Assembly: GCA_032622095.1 (NCBI GenBank)
Contig: CP136065.1
Location: 246,325,474-246,389,473, forward strand
Direction of reading: 5' to 3'
DNA from: Siphonodentalium dalli
Lineage: Eukaryota; Mollusca; Scaphopoda; Gadilida; Siphonodentaliidae
DNA: 64,000 bases
Shown: positions 46,633 to 56,000 of the stretch, one piece after another
Numbering within the stretch: the first letter of the stretch is position 1
Layout: every line of letters starts with the position of its first letter
Notes under the pieces: model-generated
Databases searched by the model: none
What the model was told of the DNA's origin: nothing
What the model saw: the letters and a program-made list of their open reading frames with translations, nothing else
Position numbers and translations under genes: made by a program

Positions 46633-46905
46633 TTAACCCAATCATGAGGGAACTGCCCTGGTGCAGCATTAAAGACCCTGTGCCAGTGCATTCTCTTATA
46701 TATGCGAGTCTCCAGTGGGGAGACTCGCAATAGGCTCGCATATATAAGAGAATGCACTGGCTCACAAGGTCAACATAAATATTGTTAGGCCAATATATTC
46801 TCTTATTTATGTGAGGCTCCTTATTGGAGGCTCGCATATATAAGAGAATGCAATGGCACAGAATTTTCGCAAAATTTCAGAAAGCTCCCATCATGAAAAT
46901 GTTAA
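46633..46905. mobile_element. TTAA MITE (CATGAGGG ends), two hairpins
   Basis: TTAA both sides; CCAGTGC-type first hairpin with an altered tip (CTCCAGTGGGGAG) that still pairs; second hairpin CCAATAT/GCAATGG with a CTCCTTATTGGAG tip. Right end CTCCCATCATGAAAAT. Confidence 0.82.
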
Positions 46906-47085
46906 CAATGCACTCAGATTCATACTGATACTTGCTTGCGGTCTTCCTCAAAATTATTTCACATCGCGCTACATTATTCGTTTCGATTGGACACTTTTAT
47001 CTTGGTGCTACTAATAGTGAATTCTGATTGGCGCTACTGACGTGGAATTCTGCAGTTCGTGAAATAGAAAGACCCACTATTTATA

Positions 47086-47225
47086 TGTAATGCCCTAAAT
47101 AATCGACTCCTTATCCACAGCAGAATTATGGGTAATTTTTCAGTGAGACATATTTCCGACTAAATCCTGAAAAATTACCCATAATTCTGCTGTGGTTAAG
47201 GAGTCGATTACTTAGGGCATTACTG
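47086..47225. mobile_element. mariner-like fold-back MITE, copy 5 (internally deleted)
   Basis: 140 bp; the left arm is shortened, the right arm ends GGGCATTACTG and TA. Confidence 0.78.
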
Positions 47226-47239
47226 TATATGTAGGTCTG

Positions 47240-47629
47240 TATTTTTTTTTTTTTTAAACATATTTTATTGTAATATAATATTACACAAGGGATCGGGGCA
47301 CAAGTTTTAACAACTTAAATCCGCCCCTCTCCCATTAACATTTTAACAAATACAAAGTAGATGACGAACATAACATATATACAGGATGATGTATGGTGTG
47401 GTTGTGATTGCTGTCAGTCCTATCCTGCTTTTGAAATTTCATCTGAGGTAGTCAACATTTTTAACGCAAAGGAGGATCTCGCCTATATTTGTTAGCGGAG
47501 GGGGCCTAATTAAAGCGTTTCGTTGATGAAATGTATGAATAAACAAAATGGAAAAGAATTTCATTGCGTCGATTCGATTCTGATGATATCCCTGTGAGTA
47601 AGGAGGAAATGTTAGGTATTATAAATTGA
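47240..47629 (-). mobile_element. poly(A)-tailed retroelement 3' fragment
   Basis: On the minus strand it ends CAATAAAATATGTTT followed by about 14 A. Possible target duplication GTCTGTA on both sides (47232-47238 and 47630-47636). No ORF; probably a LINE or SINE 3' end. Lies in intron 6 of the SLC7 gene. Confidence 0.5.
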
Positions 47630-47920
47630 AAACGTCTGTACACCATGGCCGAACGGCAAGTACACCGCGGCCCAACTGTAGTTAGCCGGTGGAGCCGCGG
47701 TGTAGTTGCATTTCAGCCGCGGTGGCAACGCTAACTGCACAGCGGTTAGGTGGACACTTGTTTTGTCAAGCAGGGTAACTCTAGCCAAAATGGGTGGTTG
47801 GAATGAAAATTGTTGTGCTAGAAACTGATCGAAATTGATATTTTGTTTGAGGTCTAAACTTGCCTGCATTAAAAACTGGGAATAAAATATTACTGTTATC
47901 ATCATGAGAAGACTACTGAC

Positions 47921-48024
47921 CTTGACATACTGAGGGTGCTACCATTAATAGATCCAGCTACCGATATCGCGATGAGGACAGGAACAAGCCAGGCCATCAC
48001 CCCCATCGTCCGGTCACCAAAAGT
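47921..48024 (-). CDS. SLC7 transporter, exon 6
   Basis: TFGDRTMGVMAWLVPVLIAI and SVAGSINGSTLSMS, leaving AG for the next exon. Acceptor TATATTTCAG, donor GTCAGT (less common form). Matches the family's TFGDR/TFADQ segment and following helix. Confidence 0.92.
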
Positions 48025-48234
48025 CTGAAATATAAAACATAATGCATTATACTACAAAAGCAACAAGTGAAATAATAGAACAGCATTGTATTTACAATGT
48101 ATTTACTCGGTAGCTTCAATGATTTAGGATTAACAAGAGAGTGACAAAGATACCTGATTGAGTATCGCCTTATATGGTTGGCACAATTAAGTATGATTTA
48201 ACACATTCTTTAGTAAACACTCATTGACGAGTAA

Positions 48235-48436
48235 TTCTCTTAGGAAATGTTCAGATAATAAGTTTCACAAATGACCATAGGTTGTTTGTTGAACTTAATA
48301 TCTGAACATTTCCAACTAATAAATGAAATTCCATCTCCACTTGTGTCTGTCGTCTGCTCATATTTCCTGATCACCCCCTCCAAATGAATGATAGACCAAT
48401 CCAATAAATACTCTAATAACTGAGTGGGAGAATCCA
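48235..48436. repeat. single unit and flank of the 68-bp repeat family
   Basis: AGGAAATGTTCAGATAATAA followed by CGTCTGCTCATATTTCCTG and CTCCAAATGAATGATAGACC, the same flank that follows the array at 50420-50620. Shows that the array belongs to a dispersed element. Confidence 0.65.
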
Positions 48437-49284
48437 TTAACCCTTTCATGATGGGAGCTGTGCTGGTGCAGCATTAAATACCCTGTACCAGTGCATTCTC
48501 TTATATATGCAAGTCTCCCATAGGGAGCCTTGCATATATAAGAGAAAGCACTGGCTTACAAGATCAAGATAAGCTGTCGCAGACGGCGGTATCCCCCACC
48601 AAATTGTGCAGTTGGGGAAGGACATTCTCAATAATGTTTGCGTTCTCAGTATGTGCTAAACAAGAAGTGGGATTTTGTCAAAAAGCCTGGCTTGCTAACT
48701 CATTTTAGGTACTGACATTTGTGGAAATTAGCCATGTGACGACGTTGTCCATTTGCACCAAAAATAATAAACAAAGTCCAATAACTCAGCTGAAAATATC
48801 CGGCCGAACCTGGTTTGCGAACTCGTACTAGATACTGGTCAAGTGAACTCATATACCAAATATTTTTAAAATCTGTTGAGATTTGTGGAAATGAGCCTTG
48901 TGACGTCGTCTATTTGGTAAATTTGTCAAAAATAATAAACAAAGTCCAATAACTCCGGTAAAAACATCCAGCCGGACCTGGCTTGCGAACTCATTTTAGG
49001 TAATGGTCAGGTGAACTCATGTACCAAAAATCTTTGAAATCCGTTGACATTTGTTCAAGTTATGACTCTTACAAATTCCGGATGGACGGACGGGCGGACG
49101 GACGGACAGAATCCATTCCTATATCCCCGCAAATTTTCAATTTAGCGGGGGATAATAAATATTGTTAGGCCAATGTATTCTCTTATATATGTGAGGTGCC
49201 CTATGGGAGACTAGCATATATAAGAGAATGCATTGGCACAGGGTTTCCAAAAATTTCAGGAAACTCCCGTCATGGAAGGGTTAA
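48437..49284. mobile_element. TTAA MITE (CATGATGGGAG) split by a dispersed repeat
   Basis: TTAA both sides. The two hairpins are separated by about 580 bp of unrelated sequence (48575-49152) with TCCAATAACTCNG, GACGGACGGACNG and GCGGGGGATAATAA, a common diffuse repeat. ATAA on each side of it may be its target duplication. Confidence 0.75.
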
Positions 49285-49352
49285 GTAAATAAAGGTTAAA
49301 CAATATGAAAAACAAAACAAGTATGATGTAATTCAGTGTAATTCAGCGACAT

Positions 49353-49786
49353 GCAAGGCTGCAAAATAATGTGTCTGTCATTTGCAGAATGAGGTCCCCA
49401 GAAGGTGAATTAGTGATGATATCCCACACAGCGGGCTAGGATCACCAAATTCACCCTCTGGGGACCTCATTGTGCTTAGGCCTTATCTTCTGGGAAGTAT
49501 CTGTAGTCTCAAATTAACATCGTTTTTAGTTACTTTTTTCTTGCTGAGAAGTTTCTATATCCACTAATTTGCAGAAGATAAAATGCATAATTGAGGACTA
49601 ATGGGTGAGGATCACAAACTTCAACTGGGGAAAATCAATCTGATCCAATTAGTCTCCCATAGCAGTTGAGGCCCAAGAAGAATGAGGTTCGAAGAGGGTG
49701 AATTTTGTAATGCTAGCAATTGCAGGATAGCATCACTAAATTCACCCTCTGGTGACCTCATTCTGCAAATGTCAGACAAATGTCGA
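49353..49786. mobile_element. hairpin MITE of GAGGTCCCCAGAGGG family, beside exon 5
   Basis: AAGGCTGCAAAATAATGTG start; two hairpins with a TTCTGGGAAGTATCTGTAG spacer. Ends about 30 bp downstream of the exon 5 donor. Confidence 0.75.
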
Positions 49787-49820
49787 AGCACAATCTGTGG
49801 AGATCTTAATATATTCTCAC

Positions 49821-49944
49821 CACTGCCACAGCTGTCGATTTCATCATGTCTCCTGGTGAAAGAACGGCGAGGTAGGCAACGTTAGCAATCAAATATACAG
49901 ACACGACCACCGTCATCGATATCCCAATTGCTCGCGGAAGATTT
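49821..49944 (-). CDS. SLC7 transporter, exon 5
   Basis: Completes a lysine codon, then NLPRAIGISMTVVVSVYLIA, NVAYLAVLSPGDMMKSTAVA and V. Acceptor CACAATTACAG, donor GTGAG; phase 2 in, phase 0 out. NLP-AI-IS and NVAY-VLS are family signatures. Confidence 0.93.
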
Positions 49945-49989
49945 CTGTAATTGTGAGAAATATGGTGAGGTTGGAAATATTAGCAATCA

Positions 49990-50420
49990 GATAAACCAAC
50001 ATGAGTAGTTCCCATAGGAAATGTTCAGATAAGTTTAACCCAATCTATACTAAATAGTCATTGATGAGTAGTTCCCATAGGTAATGTTCAGATAATAAGT
50101 TAACCCTCTCTATACTAAATATTCATTGATGAGTAGTTCCCATATGAAATGTTCAGATACTATACTAAATACTCATTGATGAGTAGTTCCCATAGGAAAT
50201 GTTCAGATAATAAGTTAACCCTTTCTATACTAAATACTCATTGATGAGTAGTTCCCATATGAAATGTTCAGATACTATACTAAATACTCATTGATGAGTA
50301 GTTCCCATAGGAAATGTTCAGATAATAAGTTAACCCTTTCTATACTAAATACTCATTGATGAGTAGTTCCCATATGAAATGTTCAGATACTATACTAAAT
50401 ACTCATTGATGTGCAGTTCT
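49990..50420. repeat. 68-bp minisatellite in intron 4, reverse of 2195-2830
   Basis: ACTCATTGATGAGTAGTTCC, CATAGGAAATGTTCAGATAA and TAAGTTAACCCTTTCTATAC alternate with shorter units lacking the last word. Located 46 bp upstream of the exon 5 acceptor region. Confidence 0.88.
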
Positions 50421-50687
50421 CTCAGGAAATGTTCAGATAATAATTTCAACAAACGACCATATGCCGTTAGTTAAACTTATTATCTGAACAATTCCCACCA
50501 AAGGACAGGAATATTTATAAACTTCTATTATCTTTTTGTCTCTCTGGCGTCTGCTCATTTTTCCTGAAAACCCTCCAAATGAATAATGGACCAATCCAAT
50601 GTATATTTTTATTAGTGGGTGAGAGAATCCATTTAGTATAGAAAGGGCTCAATCACTCAACCAATTCAACTCAACCAAAAAACTTAC

Positions 50688-50732
50688 TTGTTAGGTTCAA
50701 CCAATTCATCAACCAGAAAGTTAAGGTAGTTC
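50688..50732 (-). CDS. SLC7 transporter, exon 4 (45 nt)
   Basis: Completes a tryptophan codon, then NYLNFLVDELVEPN and AA of the next codon. Acceptor TTTTTTCTTTACAG, donor GTAAGT. Corresponds to the WNYLNFVTEEL-NP stretch of SLC7 proteins. Confidence 0.92.
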
Positions 50733-51343
50733 CTGTAAAGAAAAAAAACAACATTTATATCTAAAGCTACATGTGAGCTTTGGATCTATTTTCACTTATC
50801 ATTTATATTAACAAGGTGGCAATTGGTTACAGTGAAGTAATTCGATTGGTAGCGCCCTCCAACGGATTTTGGACCAAGATGCAGGAGAGAATTAAAAAAA
50901 TTCTGGGCTCTGGTTGGTTAATAGTAGTTTCGATATTTAAACATTTAAAATACATGCAATCACTCCTCTTGAAATTTCAGACTCCAAACAAAACATTGGC
51001 ACATTGTAAAACACGTGGTTCCTAGATTGAATTTTTTTGGTGTGAGGTAAAAAATGTCAATATTTTTTTCATGCAATTCTGACTCCAGATTATAAATCCC
51101 AAATTTAAAGGTACATTCCATGCTCGACGATATGATTTTTTTAATGCAGAAACTTTGCGCAAAATACCAATCCTGGTGATCATGTAGTCATTTATCACAA
51201 TTCATGGATAGTCAGGGCTGCAGGCCATTATATGTTAACACTGAAGCCTATGGGAAATAATTACTTCACTGTAACCAATTAGCTTCAATAAGCCTGAAGG
51301 AATGCTTTCATAACAACAATCTCAGATAATTCAAAAGCAGGAA
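50733..51343. other. intron 3, no recognised element
   Basis: TTACAGTGAAGTAATT at 50827 and AATTATTTCCCATAGGC/TTCACTGTAACCAATTAG at 51265 are inverted, hinting at an old ~460-bp fold-back. An ORF at 50780-51025 has no family match. Confidence 0.4.
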
Positions 51344-51750
51344 CAAGCCTGAGTTTATTGTGCCTGTCATTTGAGGTCCCCAGAGGGTGAATTTAGTGAC
51401 ACTATGCTGCATAGCGGGCTAGCATTACCAAATTCACTCTCTGGCGACATAGACTAAGATTGAAGTTTCCAAATGGTGAATATTGTGATGCACACCCATT
51501 GGGAACCTCAATTATGCAATGTGTCGTCTGTGACTTTGGGGATATAGAGAAACCAAACTATATCTATGTGAAGAAGTTTCTATTGAAATTTGATAATAAA
51601 GTTACTTTCCAGAGAAGATGAGGCCTAAGCAGAATGAGGTCCCCAGAGGGTGAAGTTAGTGATGCTAGACCACTATGTGGGATAACGTCACGAAACTCAC
51701 CCTCTCGGGAACTTATTCTGCAAATGACAGGCACACTAAACTCAGGCTTG
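51344..51750. mobile_element. hairpin MITE, CAAGCCTGAGTTT ends
   Basis: CAAGCCTGAGTTTATTGTGC to CACACTAAACTCAGGCTTG; left hairpin decayed, right hairpin complete, long spacer. Confidence 0.75.
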
Positions 51751-51764
51751 ATCTGGGTTATGAT

Positions 51765-52018
51765 CAAGCCTTGAAATAGGGTGTCTGTCATTTGCAGAAT
51801 GAGGTCCCCAGAGGGTGAATTTAGTGATGCTACCCCGCATAGCGGGCTAGCATCACCAAATTCACCCTCTGGGAACCTCATTCTGCTGAGGTGTAAGCAG
51901 AATGAGGTCCCCAGAGGGTGAATTTGGTGATGCTAGCCCGCTATGTGGGGTAGCATCACTAAATTCACCCTCTGGGGACCTCATTCTGCAAATGACAGAC
52001 AACCTATTTCAAGGCTTG
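51765..52018. mobile_element. complete hairpin MITE, CAAGCCTTGAAATAG ends, duplication GTTATGAT
   Basis: 254 bp with two full ~88-bp hairpins. Flanked by GTTATGAT (51757-51764, 52019-52026). The word also belongs to the adjacent 28-bp array, so insertion into the array's first unit is the likely history. Confidence 0.86.
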
Positions 52019-52485
52019 GTTATGATTATGTTACGGTATAGTCTGCGTTATGATTATGTTACGGTATAGTCTGCATTATGATTATGTTACGGTATAGTCT
52101 GCATTATGATTATGTTATGGTATAGTCTGCATTATGATTATGTTACGGTATAGTCTGCGTTATGATTATGTTACAGTATAGTCTGCATTATGATTATGTT
52201 ACGGTATAGTCTGCGTTATGATTATGTTACGGTATAGTCTGCATTATGATTATGTTACGGTATAGTCTGCGTAATGATTATGTTATGGTATAGTCTGCAT
52301 TATGATTATGTTACGGTATAGTCTGGGTTATGATTATGTTACGGTATAGTCTGCGTTATGATTATGTTATGGTATAGTCTGCATTATGATTATGTTACGG
52401 TATAGTCTGCGTTATGATTATGTTACAGTATAGTCTGTGTTACCATTATGTTATGGTATAGTCTGCGTTGTGATTATGTAATGGT
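52019..52485. repeat. 28-bp minisatellite
   Basis: GTTATGATTATGTTACGGTA plus TAGTCTGC, about 17 units with C/A and C/T variants. Confidence 0.95.
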
Positions 52486-53148
52486 GCGCTGCTGTTTGTT
52501 TTTACTGTTTTTTTAAATTTAATATCAGGACTAATCTTAACATTGTTACAAAGGAATGAAAGGAAATCCATATGCTGTATCTTTGCCTGTCGTCTGCTTG
52601 ATATATTGTTTACGTCGCCACAAATGTCCTCATACCATTTACTTCTTTTCAATACTTACTCACAAGTGCCAAATAAGCATACATGTATGCTTATTAATTT
52701 CCCACCTGTATGGTTGTTATTTTGGCCCTGTACGAGTATTAATTTTTGGCTATGATAATCTTAAAATCAATCTACCGGTATCTATCTTCAATGAAAGTGA
52801 AAAAACTGGAGCGTGACTGTCCAGATTGGAGAAAAAATTACATCATAAATAAATTACTAAAACTAAAAAACTGTGCTTCTATATCCATAGAGATATTATA
52901 TCGTACAGATTGGATCAGTTTGTAAAATTAATACCGGTATGTATACTCAGGTATGTCGGGAATGAAAATTCCGTGGCAGATCCACCCTCTACTATTATTA
53001 TTGTTATTTAGATTTGCAAAATTTCCCACCCTGTAAAGTAAACTGGCACTCAAGAGTACCAGCCATCATAAGTGTAGAATCCAGACATTGGTTTTTTACC
53101 TGCGCTGTAGTCACCTGAACTAAGTGTGATAAACGTGTTAAAACTCAC
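52486..53148. other. intron 3, no recognised element
   Basis: Non-coding. At 53055-53125 the phrases GTGTAGAATCCAGAC and TGCGCTGTAGTCACC echo exon 3 in the same orientation, apparently a partial duplicate of it. Confidence 0.5.
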
Positions 53149-53248
53149 CAGCCAGCAAAAGCGTAGAATCCAGAGTAGAATGACATCGCTATGCTTCCTG
53201 CGCTGTAGTCTCCGCCTTCGAATGGATTTTTGAAACTGTCTCTGTCCC
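53149..53248 (-). CDS. SLC7 transporter, exon 3
   Basis: Completes a glycine codon, then DRDSFKNPFEGGDYSAGSIA and MSFYSGFYAFAG. Acceptor ATGTTATCCTCAG, donor GTGAG; phase 1 in, phase 2 out. The FYSG-YAFAGW segment is strongly conserved in SLC7. A TTAA MITE begins about 40 bp upstream of the acceptor. Confidence 0.93.
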
Positions 53249-53290
53249 CTGAGGATAACATAGATCATTAGTCGCATCAAGGACACTTGC

Positions 53291-53549
53291 TTAACCCTTT
53301 CAGGACAGGACCACTGGTGCAGCATTAAAGATCTGGTGCCAGTAATTCTCTTATATATGCGAGTCTCCCATAGGGAGCCTCACATATATAAGAGAATGCA
53401 CTGGCTTACAAGGTCAAAGTATATATTGTTAGGCCAATGTATTCTCTTATATATGCGAGGCTCCCTATGGGAGACTCGCATATATAAGAGAATGCATTTG
53501 CACAGGGTTTTTGCAAAATTTCATGAAGCTCCAGTCAAGGAATGGTTAA
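53291..53549. mobile_element. TTAA MITE, two hairpins, beside exon 3
   Basis: TTAA both sides, 251 bp between; CCAGTAATT/GCACTGG and CCAATGT/GCATTTG hairpins with CTCCC/GGGAG tips. Confidence 0.83.
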
Positions 53550-53689
53550 AAAAAACAAGCGCAGTGCCCGGTATATTGTAATATGGCATTTAACTTTTGT
53601 TTTAGAAGAATACCATAATAGTTATGATCCAAAAACCGATGAAAATGATAGAAACTAACTAATTTCTGAATTTATACACAGAATGACAC

Positions 53690-53965
53690 GGGTGTGTTAA
53701 TGTGTTTGTTGATATGGCACGAGTGTTAGCACGGAAGGATAGAACAAGAGGCACAGCCTTGAGTTCTATCCTTCCGCGATGGCAACAAGTGCTGTATAAA
53801 AAAAAAACTCATGAACACAATAGATAGAACGACACAAGTGTGTGAACATGATAACGTTATTGCACGAGTTTGTTCTGACGCAATGGTAAAACGAGAACCG
53901 GAGGTTCAAGTTTTACCTCGCGGCATGACAAACGAGTGCAATAACGTTAACATGTTCACAGAACT
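53690..53965. repeat. two adjacent fold-backs
   Basis: GGAAGGATAGAAC pairs with GTTCTATCCTTCC, and GTGTGAACATGATAACGTTA pairs with TAACGTTAACATGTTCACA, the latter enclosing GTAAAAC/GTTTTAC. Possibly related MITEs. Confidence 0.6.
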
Positions 53966-54039
53966 GTGTTGTTCTATGTTTATTGCACACTCTGAAGATT
54001 GTAGCTTGTACTATACTAAAATTTAGGTCTATATTGTTT

Positions 54040-54215
54040 ATTTAATTGCACAAGCGAGTCTGGGGCTCTGTATGGGTGAAATTATAAAATTGTTAAAGAA
54101 TATAAGAAAAAATTATTAAAATTGTAAAAAATTGTTAGGGCAATGCATTCTCTTATATATGCGAGGCGACCTATGGTCGACTCGCATATATAAGAGAATG
54201 CATTGGCACAGGGCT
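54040..54215. mobile_element. half of a hairpin-pair element
   Basis: GGGGCTCTGTATGGGTGAAA spacer, one perfect 68-bp hairpin and GGCACAGGGCTC; left half missing. Confidence 0.72.
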
Positions 54216-54365
54216 CTTATAAAACATGTATGCTTAATTATCAAAACAATGATGATTAAATGGTAGAAAGATGTACTTTCTTAATTGAGTGAAATCAATT
54301 TACTGCTTCGATATACATGTATATGTTGCCGATACAAATCAGTTTTTCTCATGGATATTGATATA

Positions 54366-54578
54366 CAGTTATGCCCTAAGTAATTGACTCCTTAACCACA
54401 GCAGTATTATGGGTAACTTTTCAGGATTTAATCGGAAATATGGCTTGTTGCCATTCATGGGAAAGCTCTCGGGGAGAGCTTTCCGATGAATGGCAACAAG
54501 CCATATTTCCGAATAAATCATGAAAAGTTACCCATAATGCTGCTGTGGTTAAGGAATCGATTACTTAGGGCATTACTG
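54366..54578. mobile_element. mariner-like fold-back MITE, copy 6
   Basis: TA-flanked, 213 bp, CAGTTATGCCCTAAGTAATT to GGGCATTACTG. Confidence 0.87.
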
Positions 54579-55011
54579 TATGTTGCCGATTAGACCTATT
54601 TCAGTTGTTGCGGTTCCCATCCATGCACATTTCCATTATCACTTTCGCCCAACTCAAAATTTGTGAACACTTTACTGCTGTGATATAGTTTGCCGACTGG
54701 ACCTATTTCAGTTTTTGTGGTTCCCATCTCGCAATTTTTCAGTTACATTTGTGCGTGTTTCTTTCTATTTTTGTTTCAGATTCTGTTTTCTCGATGATCC
54801 CATATTTTGGTCATTCACATTGGCCAAACTTTCTGGGAAAAAAAAATAATTCCGAAACGGCCAAAAGAATTTCTGGACAGCGTGAACCCTGATAGATTCC
54901 TATTCATTCATTTGTAAACTAAACATCAGTTAAATGATCAGTTCTCAACTTATTAGCTGAACATCATTACAAATAAATTAATAAGAGTTACGATTAATGA
55001 ACAGGGTTAAG
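54579..55011. other. intron 2, no recognised element
   Basis: Two echoes of TTGCCGA-TAGACCTATTTCAGTT (54583, 54688). Otherwise nothing recognised. Confidence 0.45.
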
Positions 55012-55020
55012 ATTCTCACC

Positions 55021-55604
55021 AATTTGTTTTGGCTGCTTGTCAAATAATACATATATCGAACTAAATTCAACCCAGACATGTTATCCGTCAATGCTTTTAT
55101 AACAACCCTCAAATACAGGTATAGATGTGACAAATTCAATGCTCGTTGTAATATGAAAATTGCAGAATTTGAGAAAAACTGGTTTCAGATAGAAAGCGCT
55201 ATAAATAAAAATGAAGCAAAGATTTCTTAATATATACTCATCAGACTCACGGTTTTTCCTTTAAGAATTATGTTTCCGTTCTACCTCTTACTCTCTTCAA
55301 TTAAAATTATAGAAATTATAGTCACCCTCCAGTGAGTGTCGTGCTAAACCGAAACAAAAATGAAAATAACATGTTTTAACGTGAATAAAACTCCAACTCA
55401 TTGCCTGATTGCCTGTTTAGAGCCACTGAATGCCTGTTGATGTAAGTAAGAGTGCAAGCGTGAGCGAGTGAATGAGTGTATGCGTGAATGTATCTATCAG
55501 ATGAATATTATCTATCTATATTTTGTATTTTGTACAACCATTCATTATGTATGTTAAATCATCTGACTGTTTCAATAAAAATTATTTAAAAAAAAAAAAA
55601 AAAA
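55021..55604 (+). mobile_element. 5'-truncated LINE-type insertion at the exon 2 donor
   Basis: Ends TTTCAATAAAAATTATTT followed by about 18 A. Flanked by ATTCTCACC at 55012-55020 and 55605-55613. A frame in the 5' part reads NPDMLSVNAFITTLKYRYRC and FEKNWFQIESAINKNEAKIS before a stop, similar in character to LINE ORF2 C-termini (weak). The duplicated ATTCTCACC is, on the minus strand, the GGTGAGAAT splice donor of SLC7 exon 2. Confidence 0.72.
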
Positions 55605-55612
55605 ATTCTCAC

Positions 55613-55738
55613 CTTTGTAAATGTAAATCATCCCAATAATTATAATCATGACAAGGGCACACATCTTGCTGATTGTGAAGACGATCTGTACTTTGGTTGC
55701 CCAGGCAACATTGCGGCAGTTGATAGCAATGAGCAGAC
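55613..55738 (-). CDS. SLC7 transporter, exon 2
   Basis: Completes a cysteine codon, then LLIAINCRNVAWATKVQIVF and TISKMCALVMIIIIGMIYIY K. Acceptor CATATTTCAG, donor GTGAG; phase 1 both. NC-NV-WAT--Q-VFT--K is the conserved SLC7 pattern. A retroelement starts 8 bp inside the following intron. Confidence 0.94.
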
Positions 55739-56000
55739 CTGAAATATGAATGACATATACTGAAGATGGTCGATCTTTTCCCTGAAATTACTGTTTTGAT
55801 TCAGGTGTAAAATAAAAAGCCACAAGTCCCCCAAATAATTATTTGGCCAGTTGCTTTTTTAGAAATTGTTTTTCTGGGAACAACTTTTTTTCCAACTGTC
55901 TATGTTAACATACTGATTAGATTCCAGAATAATAATCGGCAAATTCTAAGTTGATAAAAAGGCATAACCAAATTTAAACTTGACCTGTATTTTCATGTGA

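Noticed and set aside
50780-51025. 81-codon plus-strand frame in intron 3 of SLC7
   Set aside because: Single unsupported frame on the antisense strand within an intron, no recognised domain.
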